Numbered from the stretch's first letter, positions 45,598 through 55,845 are shown. The stretch is DNA of 64,000 nucleotides from Methylocystis parvus OBBP (GCF_027571405.1 NZ_CP092968.1:3886001-3950000), one strand, 5' to 3'. Numbers and translations are program-made. Notes: generated by a model from the letters alone, not told the origin.

Positions 45598-47132
45598 CGG
45601 ACGAAATGGCGGGCAAGACCGTCTGGCGCGTCGAAGTTGCGGACGAAACGGCGACCGCCGCGCTCGCGGCCGACATCGCCGCTTTGCTCAAGAACGGCGA
45701 TACCGTGACGCTTGCAGGCGATCTCGGCGCAGGCAAGACGACCTTCGCACGCGCGCTGATCCGAAAGCTGCTCGACGACCCGGCCATAGAGGCGCCGAGC
45801 CCGACCTTTACGCTCATGCAGATCTACGAGGGCGAGACCGCGCGCATCGTGCATGCGGATTTCTACCGCATCGGATCGGCGTCGGAGCTGTCCGGCCTCG
45901 GCTGGGAAGAGGCGGTGGAAGACGCCATCGTTCTCGCGGAATGGGCCGAGCGCGCGCCCGAGGTCCTGCCGCCGGACCGGCTGGACGTGCGGCTGAGCTT
46001 CGCCGACGCCGACAATCGCGACGCCCGGCGCGTGACGATTTCCGGCTATGGCGCCTTCGCGGCCCGGCTCAAATCCTTCAAGTCGCTGCGCGAATTGTTG
46101 CGTCGCGAGGGCTGGGCGGACGCGACGCGCAGCTTTCTCCTGGGCGACGCCTCGTCGCGCGCCTATGAAACGCTCGTCAAGCCCGACGGCCAGCGCGCGA
46201 TTCTCATGATCTCGCCGCCGCGCCCCGACGGGCCGCCGATCCGCTACGGCAAATCCTACAGCGCCATTGCGCATCTTGCAGAGAATGTGAAGCCTTTCGT
46301 CGCCGTCGCGCATGGCCTGCTGGCGCATGGGCTCTCGGCGCCCGAAATTTACGGACAGGATCTCGACGCCGGGCTGCTGATCGTCGAAGATCTGGGACGC
46401 GAAGGCGTCGTCGATGAAAACGGTCCGATCTCCGAGCGCTATCTGGAAGCCGCGGCGGCGCTGGCGCATCTTCACTCCCAGCGCCTGCCTGAAGCGCTGC
46501 CGATCGACGGCGCCGGAAATTATCATATCCCGCCATACGATCTGGACGCGCTGCTGATCGAGGTCGATCTGCTGCTCGAATGGTATGTGCCGCATCGGAA
46601 GGCCGCCGTCGCCTCCGGCGCGCGCGCCGTTTTTTCCAATTTATGGCGACAGGCGCTGCTCGAGGTCGCCAGCGCGCCGCCGACATGGACCTTGCGCGAT
46701 TATCATTCGCCCAATCTGATCTGGCTCGAGAGCCGCCAGGGCGTCAGGCGCATCGGCGTCATCGACTTTCAGGACTGCGTGCTCGGCCACCCGGCCTATG
46801 ACATGGCGTCGCTCGGCCAGGACGCACGCGTCGCCGTGCCGGACGATCTGGAGCTGAAGCTGCTCGCCCATTACGCCAAGCTGCGCAAGGATGCGGACGA
46901 ATCCTTCGACATGGCGGCCTTCGCCAAGGCCTATATGACGCTGGCGGCGCAGCGCGCGACGAAGGTGCTTGGCATCTTCGCGCGTCTCGACCAGCGTGAC
47001 GGCAAGCCGCAATATCTGGCGCATATGCCCCGCGTCGAAGCCTATCTGAAGAAGAGCTTGCGACATCCCGCGCTGGCTGAGATAAAAGCGTGGTATGAAT
47101 CCAATCTCCCCGGCCTCTTCAACGCGCCCTGA
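45594..47132 (+). CDS. tsaE: TsaE-AmgK fusion: t6A ATPase and muramate/glucosamine kinase
   Basis: The 512-residue protein joins two domains. Residues 1-155 are TsaE: LAGDLGAGKTTFARALIRKL (Walker A) and SPTFTLMQIYEG, needed with TsaB/TsaD for t6A on tRNA. Residues about 165-512 form an aminoglycoside-phosphotransferase-like kinase matching AmgK, with LRDYHSPNL (catalytic Asp) and GVIDFQDCVLGHPAYDMASL. AmgK phosphorylates N-acetylmuramate at the anomeric carbon during peptidoglycan recycling, and its product is the substrate of MurU encoded next. This fusion is common in alphaproteobacteria. Confidence 0.92.
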   Translation: MTDEMAGKTVWRVEVADETATAALAADIAALLKNGDTVTLAGDLGAGKTTFARALIRKLLDDPAIEAPSPTFTLMQIYEGETARIVHADFYRIGSASELSGLGWEEAVEDAIVLAEWAERAPEVLPPDRLDVRLSFADADNRDARRVTISGYGAFAARLKSFKSLRELLRREGWADATRSFLLGDASSRAYETLVKPDGQRAILMISPPRPDGPPIRYGKSYSAIAHLAENVKPFVAVAHGLLAHGLSAPEIYGQDLDAGLLIVEDLGREGVVDENGPISERYLEAAAALAHLHSQRLPEALPIDGAGNYHIPPYDLDALLIEVDLLLEWYVPHRKAAVASGARAVFSNLWRQALLEVASAPPTWTLRDYHSPNLIWLESRQGVRRIGVIDFQDCVLGHPAYDMASLGQDARVAVPDDLELKLLAHYAKLRKDADESFDMAAFAKAYMTLAAQRATKVLGIFARLDQRDGKPQYLAHMPRVEAYLKKSLRHPALAEIKAWYESNLPGLFNAP

Positions 47133-47145
47133 CGGCGCCGCGTCC

Positions 47146-47853
47146 ATGCCGAAGACAGCCATGGTCTTCGCGGCGGGTCTCGGCACGCGCATGCGGCCTT
47201 TAACGGATGCGACGCCGAAGCCGCTCGTTTCGGTCGCGGGCCGCGCGCTCATCGATTATGCGCTCGACGATTTTGCGCGCGCCGGCGTCGAGACGGCGAT
47301 CGTCAATGTGCATCACCTCGCCGATCAGATCGAGGCGCATCTGGCGTCGCGCATGGAGCCCCGCATCGTCCTCTCCGATGAGCGCGATCTGCTTCTCGAT
47401 CAGGGCGGAGGCATCAAGAAAGTCCTGCCGCTCATTGGCGACGATCCCTTCTTCATCTGCAACACCGACGCCTTCTGGTTCGGCGCCGCCCGATCCAATC
47501 TCCTCGCGCTGGCGCGGGCGTGGGACGCAAACGAGATGGATGCGGCGCTGTTGCTGTCGCCGACGCAAGGCAGCGTGGGCGTCGATTGGGAGGGCGATTT
47601 CGACCTTTCTCCCGAAGGCCGCATCATCCGCCGCGAGGGCGCGAAGCCTTATGTCTATTCCGGGGTCGGCCTGATCAAGCCGCAGCTTTTCGCGGGAGAG
47701 GCGAAGGACGTGTTCAAGCTCGCGCCTTTCCTTTTCTCCGCCGCCGAGAAAGGTCGACTTTTTGGCGTCGTCTCCAACGGATTGTGGCTCCATGTCGGCA
47801 CGGTCGCGGCGATCGAACAGGCTGAGAAAGCGATCGCCGCGCAACGGAGGTGA
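47146..47853 (+). CDS. murU: N-acetylmuramate-1-phosphate uridylyltransferase (MurU)
   Basis: This 235-residue nucleotidyltransferase has AAGLGTRMRPLTDATPKPLV (the G-x-G-T-R nucleotide loop), FICNTDAFW with the metal-binding aspartate, and a C-terminal GLWLHVGT with the second metal site. With AmgK it forms the shunt that turns recycled MurNAc into UDP-MurNAc. An in-frame ATG at 47095 would overlap the preceding gene by 38 bases and add 17 residues; neither start has a strong site. Its end overlaps the first possible addB start. Confidence 0.87.
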   Translation: MPKTAMVFAAGLGTRMRPLTDATPKPLVSVAGRALIDYALDDFARAGVETAIVNVHHLADQIEAHLASRMEPRIVLSDERDLLLDQGGGIKKVLPLIGDDPFFICNTDAFWFGAARSNLLALARAWDANEMDAALLLSPTQGSVGVDWEGDFDLSPEGRIIRREGAKPYVYSGVGLIKPQLFAGEAKDVFKLAPFLFSAAEKGRLFGVVSNGLWLHVGTVAAIEQAEKAIAAQRR

Positions 47854-47855
47854 GT

Positions 47856-50800
47856 GTGGCGACGCGACGCAACGTCTACACCATTGCGCCAGGAGCGCCC
47901 TTCCTCGAATCTTTTGTCGACGCTTTTCTCGGCGGCGAAATTCTTCCTGTCCTGTCGCGAAACTCGCCGCCCATCGCCATGGCGCGCGCCACGATCTACG
48001 TGCCGACCCAGCGCGCCGGACGCGCGCTTAGCGCCCAATTTGCGCGCGCGTTCGGCAAGGGCGCGACGTTCCTGCCGCGCATTCTTCCTCTCGGCGGTCT
48101 CGACGATCGCGAGACGACCGCGCTCTTTGGCGATTTCGGCCAGGACTTCGAGGACGCCGACCGACCCCAGATCGAAGAAATCGAGCGGCGTCTGCTACTC
48201 GCGCAACTCGTCGCCAAATGGTCGGAGGCGATCGGCTCGGCGATTGTCTCCGCCGATGACGACGGCGGCTTCGTCCATGATGAAAGCGAGCCCTTTCTCG
48301 TCGCGGCCTCTCCCGCGGGCGCCTATGCGCTCGCCGCCGACCTTGCCGCGCTGATCGACGAGTTCATCATCGAAAGCGTCGACGCCAATGCCATAAAGGA
48401 CGCGATCGACGACAGCGCTTTCGACCAATATTGGTCGATCACGACCGCTTTCCTTCGCATCGCTTTGGAGCAATGGCCTGCAATCTTGCGGGAAATCGGA
48501 CGGGTCGATCCCTCGATGCGCCAGAAGCGCCTGATCGAAGCGCAGATCGAGACGTTGATCTCCGCCGCGGACCACGCGCCAGTCATCGCGATCGGTTCGA
48601 CGGGCGCGCAGCCGACGACCGCGCGGCTTCTCTCCGCCATTGCGTCGCTCGAGCAGGGCGCGGTCGTTTTGCCGGGCCTGGATCAGGAGATGGACGAAGC
48701 CGCATGGGCGCAGGTGGGAGAAGGGGAGGATGAGCCCGCCTTCACGCATCCGCAGACGATGCTCAAACGTCTGCTCGGCGTCATGAGGCTGGAGCGCGCG
48801 GACGTGCGCGAACTCAGCATGCTTCCAGAGAAGCGCGCACAGCGGCGCAGGCTGGTCTCGCAGGCCATGCTTCCAGCGGATGCGACGGCGGACTGGCGCA
48901 GCTTTCGCGACAGGGAGGGCGAAGGCTTTCGCGAGGCGCTCGACGGCGTCGCTTTGCTCGAGGCGCCCGACGAGCAGATGGAGGCTCTGGCCCTTGCGCT
49001 TTTCTTGCGGGAGGCGCTGGAGACGCCGGGACGCACGGCTGCGCTCGTCACCCCGGATCGTAATATTGCGCGCAGGGTCGCGGCGGAACTGCGCCGTTTC
49101 GAGATCGACATTGACGACTCCGGCGGCGCGTCGCTCGCATCGACGCAGGCCGGCGCGCTTGCGCGTCTGATCGCTTCGATTGGCGCGCGCGGACTTGACG
49201 CTGTCGCCATCGCCTCGCTGCTCGCGCATCCGGTGGCGCATTTCGGCCGCGAGCGCGACGACATTCTCACGCTTGCGCCGCTCGTTGAAATCGGCGTGCT
49301 GCGCGCGATCCCGGCCGCCGCGGATGGATACGCCGCGCGCGTCGAGACCGCGAAAGCGAAGGCGGCCGACATTCATGCGCATCCGGCCGCGCGACGCATC
49401 GATGCGGCGCAATGGCTCGCCATTCAGGCCTTGCTCGAAGAGGTCGAAGCGGCCTTCTCGTCCTTTCGCGCAGTGGCCGGCGCAGTTGATCTGAGACGTT
49501 TCGCGCTCGCTCATCGCGCGGCTTTCGAGGCCGTCGCGCGCGGCGCCGGGGAGAGCGAGGGCGACGATCCGCTCGCGCTTTTCGATCTTTTCGAACGGCT
49601 CGCATGCGCGAGCGCGCCTTCGGGCTTCAACGCGGCCTCCTACGCCGCGCTTTTCGACCGCATCGCCTTCGAGACGACATTGCGCGGTCCGCGCCGGGCG
49701 CATCCGCGTCTCAAAATTCTGGGCCCGCTCGAAGCGCGTCTCATCGAAGCCGACCTCATGCTGCTTGCGGGTCTCGATGAGGGCGTCTGGCCGCCGCAGA
49801 CCGAGACGGGCGCTTTTCTCAACCGCTCCATGCGCGCGCAACTGAAGCTTTCGCCGCCGGAGCGGCGCATCGGCCAGAGCGCGCATGATTTCATGATGGC
49901 GCTCGGCGCCGAGAGCGTCGTTCTCAGCCGCGCGGCGAAGCGCGACGGCTCGCCGACCGTGGCGTCGCGCTTCCTGACGCGCCTCGAAGCGCTTGCGGGC
50001 GAAGCGCTGCAGGATTGCCGGCAGCGCGGCGCGGACATGCTCGCCATCGCTGCGGCGCTCGATCAGCCGAGCGCATCCGAGATCGCCGTCTTGCCGCGTC
50101 CGGCGCCGTGCCCGCCGCTCGATCTGCGGCCTCAAAGGCTGAGCGTTACGCGCATCGAGGTCCTCCGCCGGGACCCTTACGCAATCTTCGCCGAACAAAT
50201 CCTGAAATTGACGCCTCTCGATCCATTGGGGGTCGAGATCGGCGCGCGCGAATTGGGGACCGCCATTCATGCGGCGCTGGAGGCGTTCGTCGCGCGTCAT
50301 CCAAGCGGACCCCTGCCGGACGATGCGCGCGATACGCTGCTGGCGATTGCGCGCGAGGGTCTCGCCCCATTCTTCGCCGATCCGGCGTTCGAGACCTTCG
50401 CCTGGCCGCGTCTCGTCGCGGGGCTCGATTACGCGCTCTCTTTCGAAAAAGAACGACGCGCGGAGGGCGGCGCGATCTTTATGGAAAAGTCAGCGTCATG
50501 GCCTTTGAAACTCGATGACGGCTCGATATTCATGCTGACCGCAAAGGCGGATCGCATCGAGGTCGGTCTCGATGGAATGGCGAGCGTTTTCGATTACAAG
50601 ACCGGACGGACGCCGACGATAAAGCAGGTTCAGGCGGGTTTCGCGCCGCAGATCACCCTGGAGGCGGCGATGATCGAAGCGGGCGCCTTCGAGGATATCG
50701 GCGCGCATCGCGTCATCGGCGGCGCCTATGTGGGGCTGAAGAATGGCGGTAAGCCGCAACCGTTGAAATTCGACAATGCGACATTCGAAGAAGTCGTCGG

Positions 50801-50960
50801 ATTGCATCGCCTCGAACTTTTGAAAATGCTCTCGCAATTTCGAGAGCCGCGGACGCCTTATCCCTCGCGTCCTTTCGTTGCGCTCGTCGCTCATGAAGGC
50901 GCATATGACCATCTGGCTCGCGTTAAAGAATGGTCGCGAGGCGGCGGGGAGGGCGCATGA
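47856..50960 (+). CDS. addB: double-strand break repair protein AddB
   Basis: This 1034-residue protein is of alphaproteobacterial AddB type. The N-terminal UvrD-like fold is inactive as a helicase. A C-terminal PD-(D/E)XK nuclease domain shows the motif ELGTAIHAALEAFV, then VFDYKTGRTPTIKQVQAGF with the catalytic Asp and Lys. GTG 47856 is five bases after CGGAGG (47845-47850); GTG 47850 overlaps that site. It works as a heterodimer with AddA to resect DNA ends for RecA. The stop overlaps the addA start (ATGA). Confidence 0.94.
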   Translation: MATRRNVYTIAPGAPFLESFVDAFLGGEILPVLSRNSPPIAMARATIYVPTQRAGRALSAQFARAFGKGATFLPRILPLGGLDDRETTALFGDFGQDFEDADRPQIEEIERRLLLAQLVAKWSEAIGSAIVSADDDGGFVHDESEPFLVAASPAGAYALAADLAALIDEFIIESVDANAIKDAIDDSAFDQYWSITTAFLRIALEQWPAILREIGRVDPSMRQKRLIEAQIETLISAADHAPVIAIGSTGAQPTTARLLSAIASLEQGAVVLPGLDQEMDEAAWAQVGEGEDEPAFTHPQTMLKRLLGVMRLERADVRELSMLPEKRAQRRRLVSQAMLPADATADWRSFRDREGEGFREALDGVALLEAPDEQMEALALALFLREALETPGRTAALVTPDRNIARRVAAELRRFEIDIDDSGGASLASTQAGALARLIASIGARGLDAVAIASLLAHPVAHFGRERDDILTLAPLVEIGVLRAIPAAADGYAARVETAKAKAADIHAHPAARRIDAAQWLAIQALLEEVEAAFSSFRAVAGAVDLRRFALAHRAAFEAVARGAGESEGDDPLALFDLFERLACASAPSGFNAASYAALFDRIAFETTLRGPRRAHPRLKILGPLEARLIEADLMLLAGLDEGVWPPQTETGAFLNRSMRAQLKLSPPERRIGQSAHDFMMALGAESVVLSRAAKRDGSPTVASRFLTRLEALAGEALQDCRQRGADMLAIAAALDQPSASEIAVLPRPAPCPPLDLRPQRLSVTRIEVLRRDPYAIFAEQILKLTPLDPLGVEIGARELGTAIHAALEAFVARHPSGPLPDDARDTLLAIAREGLAPFFADPAFETFAWPRLVAGLDYALSFEKERRAEGGAIFMEKSASWPLKLDDGSIFMLTAKADRIEVGLDGMASVFDYKTGRTPTIKQVQAGFAPQITLEAAMIEAGAFEDIGAHRVIGGAYVGLKNGGKPQPLKFDNATFEEVVGLHRLELLKMLSQFREPRTPYPSRPFVALVAHEGAYDHLARVKEWSRGGGEGA

Positions 50961-53900
50961 ACGATCGCGCTTTTCTCTCCATGACGATCCGCGCGCAACA
51001 GCGCGCCTCCGATCCGCATGTCTCCGCCTGGGTCGCCGCGCATGCGGGGTCCGGCAAGACCTATGTGCTGACGCAGCGCGTTTTGCGGCTTCTGTTGGAG
51101 GGCGTGCGTCCGTCCCAGATACTTTGTCTGACTTTCACGAAAGCGGCGGCCGCCAATATGTCGACCCGCGTCTTCGACAAGCTCGCGCAATGGGCCTTGC
51201 TCGACGATGACGCGCTGACCCGCGAGATCGAGGGGACCGGCGCGCAGGCGCCGAGCCGCGCCGATCTGGCGTTCGCCCGTCGTCTCTTCGCGCGCGCCGT
51301 CGAAACGCCCGGCGGGCTGAAAATCCAGACGATCCACGCCTTCTGCGAAAAGCTGCTGCATATCTTTCCCTTCGAGGCCAATGCGCCCGCTGGTTTTGAA
51401 GTCGTCGACGATGCGGCGCGCTCGGAATTGCTGCGGGCCGCGAAGAGTCGCGCGATTGTCGAGGCGATGCGCGCCTCCGGCTCTCTCAACGAGGCGCTGC
51501 GGCTTGTGGCGCGGGAGACGACGGAAAGCGGGTTCGACGATCTTTGCGGCGAGTTGCTCACGCATCGCGATGCGCTGGCGCAGGCTTTCGAGCAGGACGA
51601 ATATGCGCGCCGGCTTCGTCGAAGACTGGGGCTCGGCGCGGATGAGACGCTCGCAACGGTCGACGAGCAGATCATGGCGGACGCCGCGGAGTGGCCCGAG
51701 CTTGTCGCCATTCTGCGACAGGGCTCCAGGAACGATCAAAAACTTGCGGCGACGCTACAGGAAGCCGCCGCTCTCTCGCCGGGGTCTGACCGCGTCAATC
51801 GATACATTTCAGTTTTTTACACGAATGAGGGAAAGCCCCGAGGTTCGGCCAAGCAGAAAATCGTTACGGCCGGCATGGAGAAAATCAGCCCAGGCATTCT
51901 CGCGAGGATGGAGGCCGAGCGCGATCGTCTGGCGCGACTGGTCGATAAGCGCAAAGCGGCGTCGGTGGTCGAGCGATCGCTGGCGCTCGCTTCAATCGGC
52001 GACGCCATTATCGCGGAGTATGAGCGCGCGAAACGCTACCGCAACTACCTCGATTACGACGATTTGATCGATTGCGCGCGGCGGCTCCTTCACCGCTCCA
52101 ATCCATCCTGGGTCCTCTACAAGCTCGACGCGCAGATCGATCACATCTTGTTGGACGAAGCGCAGGATACGAGCGCGCGGCAATGGGATATCCTTACGGC
52201 GATCGCGAAGGAGTTCTGCGCTGGCGTCGGCGCTCGACGCGTAAAGCGCAGCTTTTTCGCGGTCGGAGACGACAAGCAGTCGATCTTTTCGTTCCAGGGC
52301 GCGGCCCCGGAGAAGTTCGACTCCATGCGCCGCAGCTTTCAAGCGAGCTTCGCCGCCATTTCGCAACGCTTCGAATATGTGCGCCTCGTCGAGTCCTTCC
52401 GTTCGGCTCCCGGCGTTCTCGCCGCCGTGGACGATGTCTTCAATTTCGGAGATAACGGCGTCGGCCTCAGTTGCGATCTCGATCCCGCGAAGCCGCCGTT
52501 GAAGCACGAGGCCGCGAAGTCCCATGTCGCCGCCTCGATAGAAATCTGGAGCCCAATCGGACCGCTCGGCAAAGAGGAGCCGGAAGACTGGCGCCTGCCG
52601 CTCGACTATGCCTCGGCCAAAGATCCAGCCGAGCGCCTCGCGCGGAGCGTCGCGGCGAAAATAAGCGCCCTGTTGGCGCCGGGCGGGGGCGAATGCGTAG
52701 AGGACAATAAAACGTTGCGCCCCGTCGAGCCGCGGGACATCCTTATTGTCGTGCGCAAGCGCGGCGCTTTCTTCGAGGCGGTGATCCGCGCTTTGAAAGC
52801 GGAGAACGTGCCGGTCGCGGGGGCGGACAGGCTCGACCTCGCGCGACATATCGCCGTAAACGATCTTGTCGCCCTCGGTCGCGCATCCTTGCTTCCCGAG
52901 GACGATCTTACGGTCGCGACCGTGCTCAAATCTCCCTTGATGGGTTTTGACGACGACGATCTGCTTCGTCTCTCCGCGCATCGCCCCGGTTCGCTCTATG
53001 CGGCTCTTCGCCCCAGCGCCGAAGCGAAGGATCGAATGGCGGCGCTGATGTTCGACGCATGGCGCCGCGACGCCGCCACGACTCCACCCTATGAATTCTA
53101 CAATAGCGTGCTAGGACCCGGCGGCGGACGGCGACGGCTCGTCGCGCGGCTTGGTCCGGAGGCGAATGACGCCATAGACGAGTTCTTGCGGCTGGCGCTT
53201 TCCTTCGAGCGCGAACAGTCGCCCTCTCTCGTGGCGTTTCTGGCGATGATCGGAACGCTGGAGCTCTCGATCAAACGCGACATGGAGGCGGCCGGCGAAA
53301 CCGTGCGCGTGATGACCGCGCATGCGGCGAAAGGTCTGGAGGCGAAGATCGTGTTCCTCCCCGACACATGCGGCGCGCCGGCGGGCAAGCATGACCCCAA
53401 GCTCCTCACCCTGGATGACGGAGCCGGCGGTCAGTCGCTCGTCTGGGCGCGCGGGCGCGATTATGATCCGGCGGCTGTCATCGAGGCGCGCGACGAACGT
53501 CGGGAGGCGGAGCGCGCCGAACACAGGCGCCTGCTCTATGTCGCCATGACGCGCGCGGAGGAAAGACTTTATGTCTCCGGCCATCATGGCGCGAAGGGTC
53601 CGGCCGAGGGTTGCTGGCACAATATGATTGTCGAGGCGCTCGGCGCGAGCTGCGAGAGGCTTCCCAATCCCGACGATCCGGAAGGCTATATTCTGCGACG
53701 GGGCGAGGCGCCACGGCGCGCCGACGTTTCACGCGCCGCCGCCCAGCCTTGCGAGACGTCGACACCGACCTTTGCGCGCATGCCGGCGCCGCGAGAAGCC
53801 GCGCCCACGCCTCCCATGCGGCCGTCGAGCGCGCTCGCGGGAGCCGACGCTTTCGACCGCTCCGGCGGAAGCGCGCCGATGCGCAAGGATGTGGAGCGCG

Positions 53901-54424
53901 CGCTCGTCGGCCGGTTGACTCATGCCCTGCTGCAGCATCTTCCCCAATGCGCGCCCGGGCGGCGCGTCGAGGCGGCGGCGCTTTTTCTGGAGCGGCGCGG
54001 ACCGGGACTCGACGATGCGCGCCGGGCCGAGATCCTCCGTGCGGCGCTTTCGGTCATCGACGCGCCGGAGCTCGCGCCGCTCTTTGGCCCACACTCCGCG
54101 GCGGAGGTCGACATCGTGGCGACGCTTGCAGGGGGCCATGCAATATCCGGGCGCATCGATCGTCTGGCCGAGACGTCGGACGAAGTCTTGCTCGCGGATT
54201 TCAAAACCGGACGCCGGCGCGATATTCCGCATCTGGCGCAACTGCGCCAGCTCGCGCTGTATCGCGCCGCGCTGGCGCCGCTCTATCCGGGAAAGCCGAT
54301 CCGTTGCGCGATTGTCTGGACCCAGGACGCCTCCGTCGTCGAAGCTGAGGACGTCATGCTGGACAAAGCGCTCGTCGCGGCTCTCGAGGCCGCGCCTCTC
54401 TCCGATCAAAGTGAGTCGAAATGA
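50957..54424 (+). CDS. addA: double-strand break repair helicase-nuclease AddA
   Basis: This 1155-residue UvrD-family helicase has Walker A AHAGSGKTYVLTQR, motif Ia FTKAAAANM, LLDEAQDTS (Walker B), VGDDKQSIFSFQGA, motif V/VI-like MTAHAAKGLEAKIV and YVAMTRAEERLYVSG. The C-terminal PD-(D/E)XK nuclease has LADFKTGRR. ATG 50957 overlaps the addB stop and is preferred to a longer in-frame extension. The order addB-addA matches other Rhizobiales, where a thioredoxin gene often follows. Here a sensor kinase overlaps its stop instead. Confidence 0.96.
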   Translation: MNDRAFLSMTIRAQQRASDPHVSAWVAAHAGSGKTYVLTQRVLRLLLEGVRPSQILCLTFTKAAAANMSTRVFDKLAQWALLDDDALTREIEGTGAQAPSRADLAFARRLFARAVETPGGLKIQTIHAFCEKLLHIFPFEANAPAGFEVVDDAARSELLRAAKSRAIVEAMRASGSLNEALRLVARETTESGFDDLCGELLTHRDALAQAFEQDEYARRLRRRLGLGADETLATVDEQIMADAAEWPELVAILRQGSRNDQKLAATLQEAAALSPGSDRVNRYISVFYTNEGKPRGSAKQKIVTAGMEKISPGILARMEAERDRLARLVDKRKAASVVERSLALASIGDAIIAEYERAKRYRNYLDYDDLIDCARRLLHRSNPSWVLYKLDAQIDHILLDEAQDTSARQWDILTAIAKEFCAGVGARRVKRSFFAVGDDKQSIFSFQGAAPEKFDSMRRSFQASFAAISQRFEYVRLVESFRSAPGVLAAVDDVFNFGDNGVGLSCDLDPAKPPLKHEAAKSHVAASIEIWSPIGPLGKEEPEDWRLPLDYASAKDPAERLARSVAAKISALLAPGGGECVEDNKTLRPVEPRDILIVVRKRGAFFEAVIRALKAENVPVAGADRLDLARHIAVNDLVALGRASLLPEDDLTVATVLKSPLMGFDDDDLLRLSAHRPGSLYAALRPSAEAKDRMAALMFDAWRRDAATTPPYEFYNSVLGPGGGRRRLVARLGPEANDAIDEFLRLALSFEREQSPSLVAFLAMIGTLELSIKRDMEAAGETVRVMTAHAAKGLEAKIVFLPDTCGAPAGKHDPKLLTLDDGAGGQSLVWARGRDYDPAAVIEARDERREAERAEHRRLLYVAMTRAEERLYVSGHHGAKGPAEGCWHNMIVEALGASCERLPNPDDPEGYILRRGEAPRRADVSRAAAQPCETSTPTFARMPAPREAAPTPPMRPSSALAGADAFDRSGGSAPMRKDVERALVGRLTHALLQHLPQCAPGRRVEAAALFLERRGPGLDDARRAEILRAALSVIDAPELAPLFGPHSAAEVDIVATLAGGHAISGRIDRLAETSDEVLLADFKTGRRRDIPHLAQLRQLALYRAALAPLYPGKPIRCAIVWTQDASVVEAEDVMLDKALVAALEAAPLSDQSESK

Positions 54425-55845
54425 TCCTTTCCGACTTCGTGCGCCGCTTGCGGCCGGACCACCTTCTCGGTCAGATTTCACTTTTGATCCTTGGCTCGAT
54501 CGTCGCCTACCAGCTCGTCATCGTCGTCATACTCCATGCGATGGAGTCCGAAGGACGCCGTCACTATGTCTCGGAAGCTGATTTCATCACCGGCCTGCTC
54601 CTGGCGCTCGACTCCGTTCCCGTGACGGAGAGAAACGCGCTCATCAACAAGGTTCATTTCGCCGCGCCTTACGCCGTGATTTCCATTCGCGGCGATCGGC
54701 CTGAAGCGCTGGACACCAGGGAGCCCATTTTCGAGGCGGAGATCCGACGGATCAACGCGCATCTGACGAGCCCGGAAAAGGCTTTCGCAACAGCGCCTCT
54801 TCACAATGCGCATGACACGCTGGCCCTGCCGCTCGAGAAAGGCGGTTACGCGATCATATCCGTCGCGCAGCACCGCAAGCCCTCGCGCCTCCTGTGGCGC
54901 TGGCTCTGGGAGCCCGAGCCGCATTATCCATTCTATATGACGCGTTGGGCGCGCGCTGGATTCCTCTTCTTCATAAGCGCGACGATCATTCTGATCTTCC
55001 TTTCCAATTACATTATTGCGCCTTTGGACGAGCTCGCGCGGCGCGCTGAATCCTTCCCGACCCAGAACGGCCTCAAGACGTCGCTCATCCAGCGCGGCCC
55101 AAGGGAGATTCGCGATCTGCACCGCGCGATACGCGGCATGAAGGAGCGTATTCTCGCCATGGTCGCCGAGCGGACCCATGTGCTCGCCGCCGTCAGCCAC
55201 GATCTCAAAACAATCATCACGCGCATGAGCCTGCGCACGGAATTCATCGCCGACGAGAATCTACGCCATAAAATGCAGAAGGACATTCAGTTGATGGACG
55301 CCATGCTGCGCAAGAATCTCGAATATCTGCGCACCCAGGATAAGCGCAGCGACCATTCCGTGATCGACGTCAGCAGCGTCATTCAGACGGTTGTCGATGA
55401 ATTCAACGAACTGGGGCACAAGGTCAGCTACGATTGCGACAAGATCCTCATGATGCGCGGGTCCCTTTCGGAAATGCATCGGGTCTTCACCAATCTCGTG
55501 GAGAACGCCATCAATCACGGCGGAGCCGTCGAGATCGCGGTCGAGAGGCTCGATGGAGGGCGCTTGCAGATCGACGTCGTCGACGATGGTCCCGGAATCT
55601 CGGACGGGCTCAAGGCGGTTATGTTCGAACCCTTCGTGCGGGGGCAGGCGGGGCGCACGGTCGGCGACAAAGGCGGATTCGGACTCGGCCTCTCCATCGT
55701 GCGCTCTCTCGTGGAGAGCCAGGGCGGAACGGTCGAATTGCTGGATCGCAAAGGCGGCGGGCTAATCGTGCGGGTGGTCGTTCCCGAAGAGAACGAGCAC
55801 GCGCGAACCGCTCTCGAGGCTCAGCCTGTAACCAAAGTTAACTAA
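54421..55845 (+). CDS. EnvZ-like membrane sensor histidine kinase
   Basis: This 474-residue kinase has two transmembrane helices (about 16-38 and 178-200) enclosing a periplasmic sensor of about 140 residues. A HAMP segment follows (IIAPLDELARRAESF), then the phosphoacceptor motif SHDLKTIITRM with H260, and a HATPase domain with NLVENAINHGG, DDGPGISD and GFGLGLSIVRSLVE. The H-box lacks the usual proline after K/R-T. No response regulator is adjacent, so the partner is unknown. The start overlaps addA by four bases. Confidence 0.9.
   Translation: MILSDFVRRLRPDHLLGQISLLILGSIVAYQLVIVVILHAMESEGRRHYVSEADFITGLLLALDSVPVTERNALINKVHFAAPYAVISIRGDRPEALDTREPIFEAEIRRINAHLTSPEKAFATAPLHNAHDTLALPLEKGGYAIISVAQHRKPSRLLWRWLWEPEPHYPFYMTRWARAGFLFFISATIILIFLSNYIIAPLDELARRAESFPTQNGLKTSLIQRGPREIRDLHRAIRGMKERILAMVAERTHVLAAVSHDLKTIITRMSLRTEFIADENLRHKMQKDIQLMDAMLRKNLEYLRTQDKRSDHSVIDVSSVIQTVVDEFNELGHKVSYDCDKILMMRGSLSEMHRVFTNLVENAINHGGAVEIAVERLDGGRLQIDVVDDGPGISDGLKAVMFEPFVRGQAGRTVGDKGGFGLGLSIVRSLVESQGGTVELLDRKGGGLIVRVVVPEENEHARTALEAQPVTKVN

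Noticed and set aside
44248..46595. Two long antisense frames over divL and tsaE-amgK
   Set aside because: Both sense genes are well supported. The antisense products are Arg/Glu-rich shadows.
48195..50300. 701-codon open frame antisense to addB
   Set aside because: Composition is arginine-dominated and no domain is visible. The addB frame has clear nuclease motifs and a ribosome binding site.
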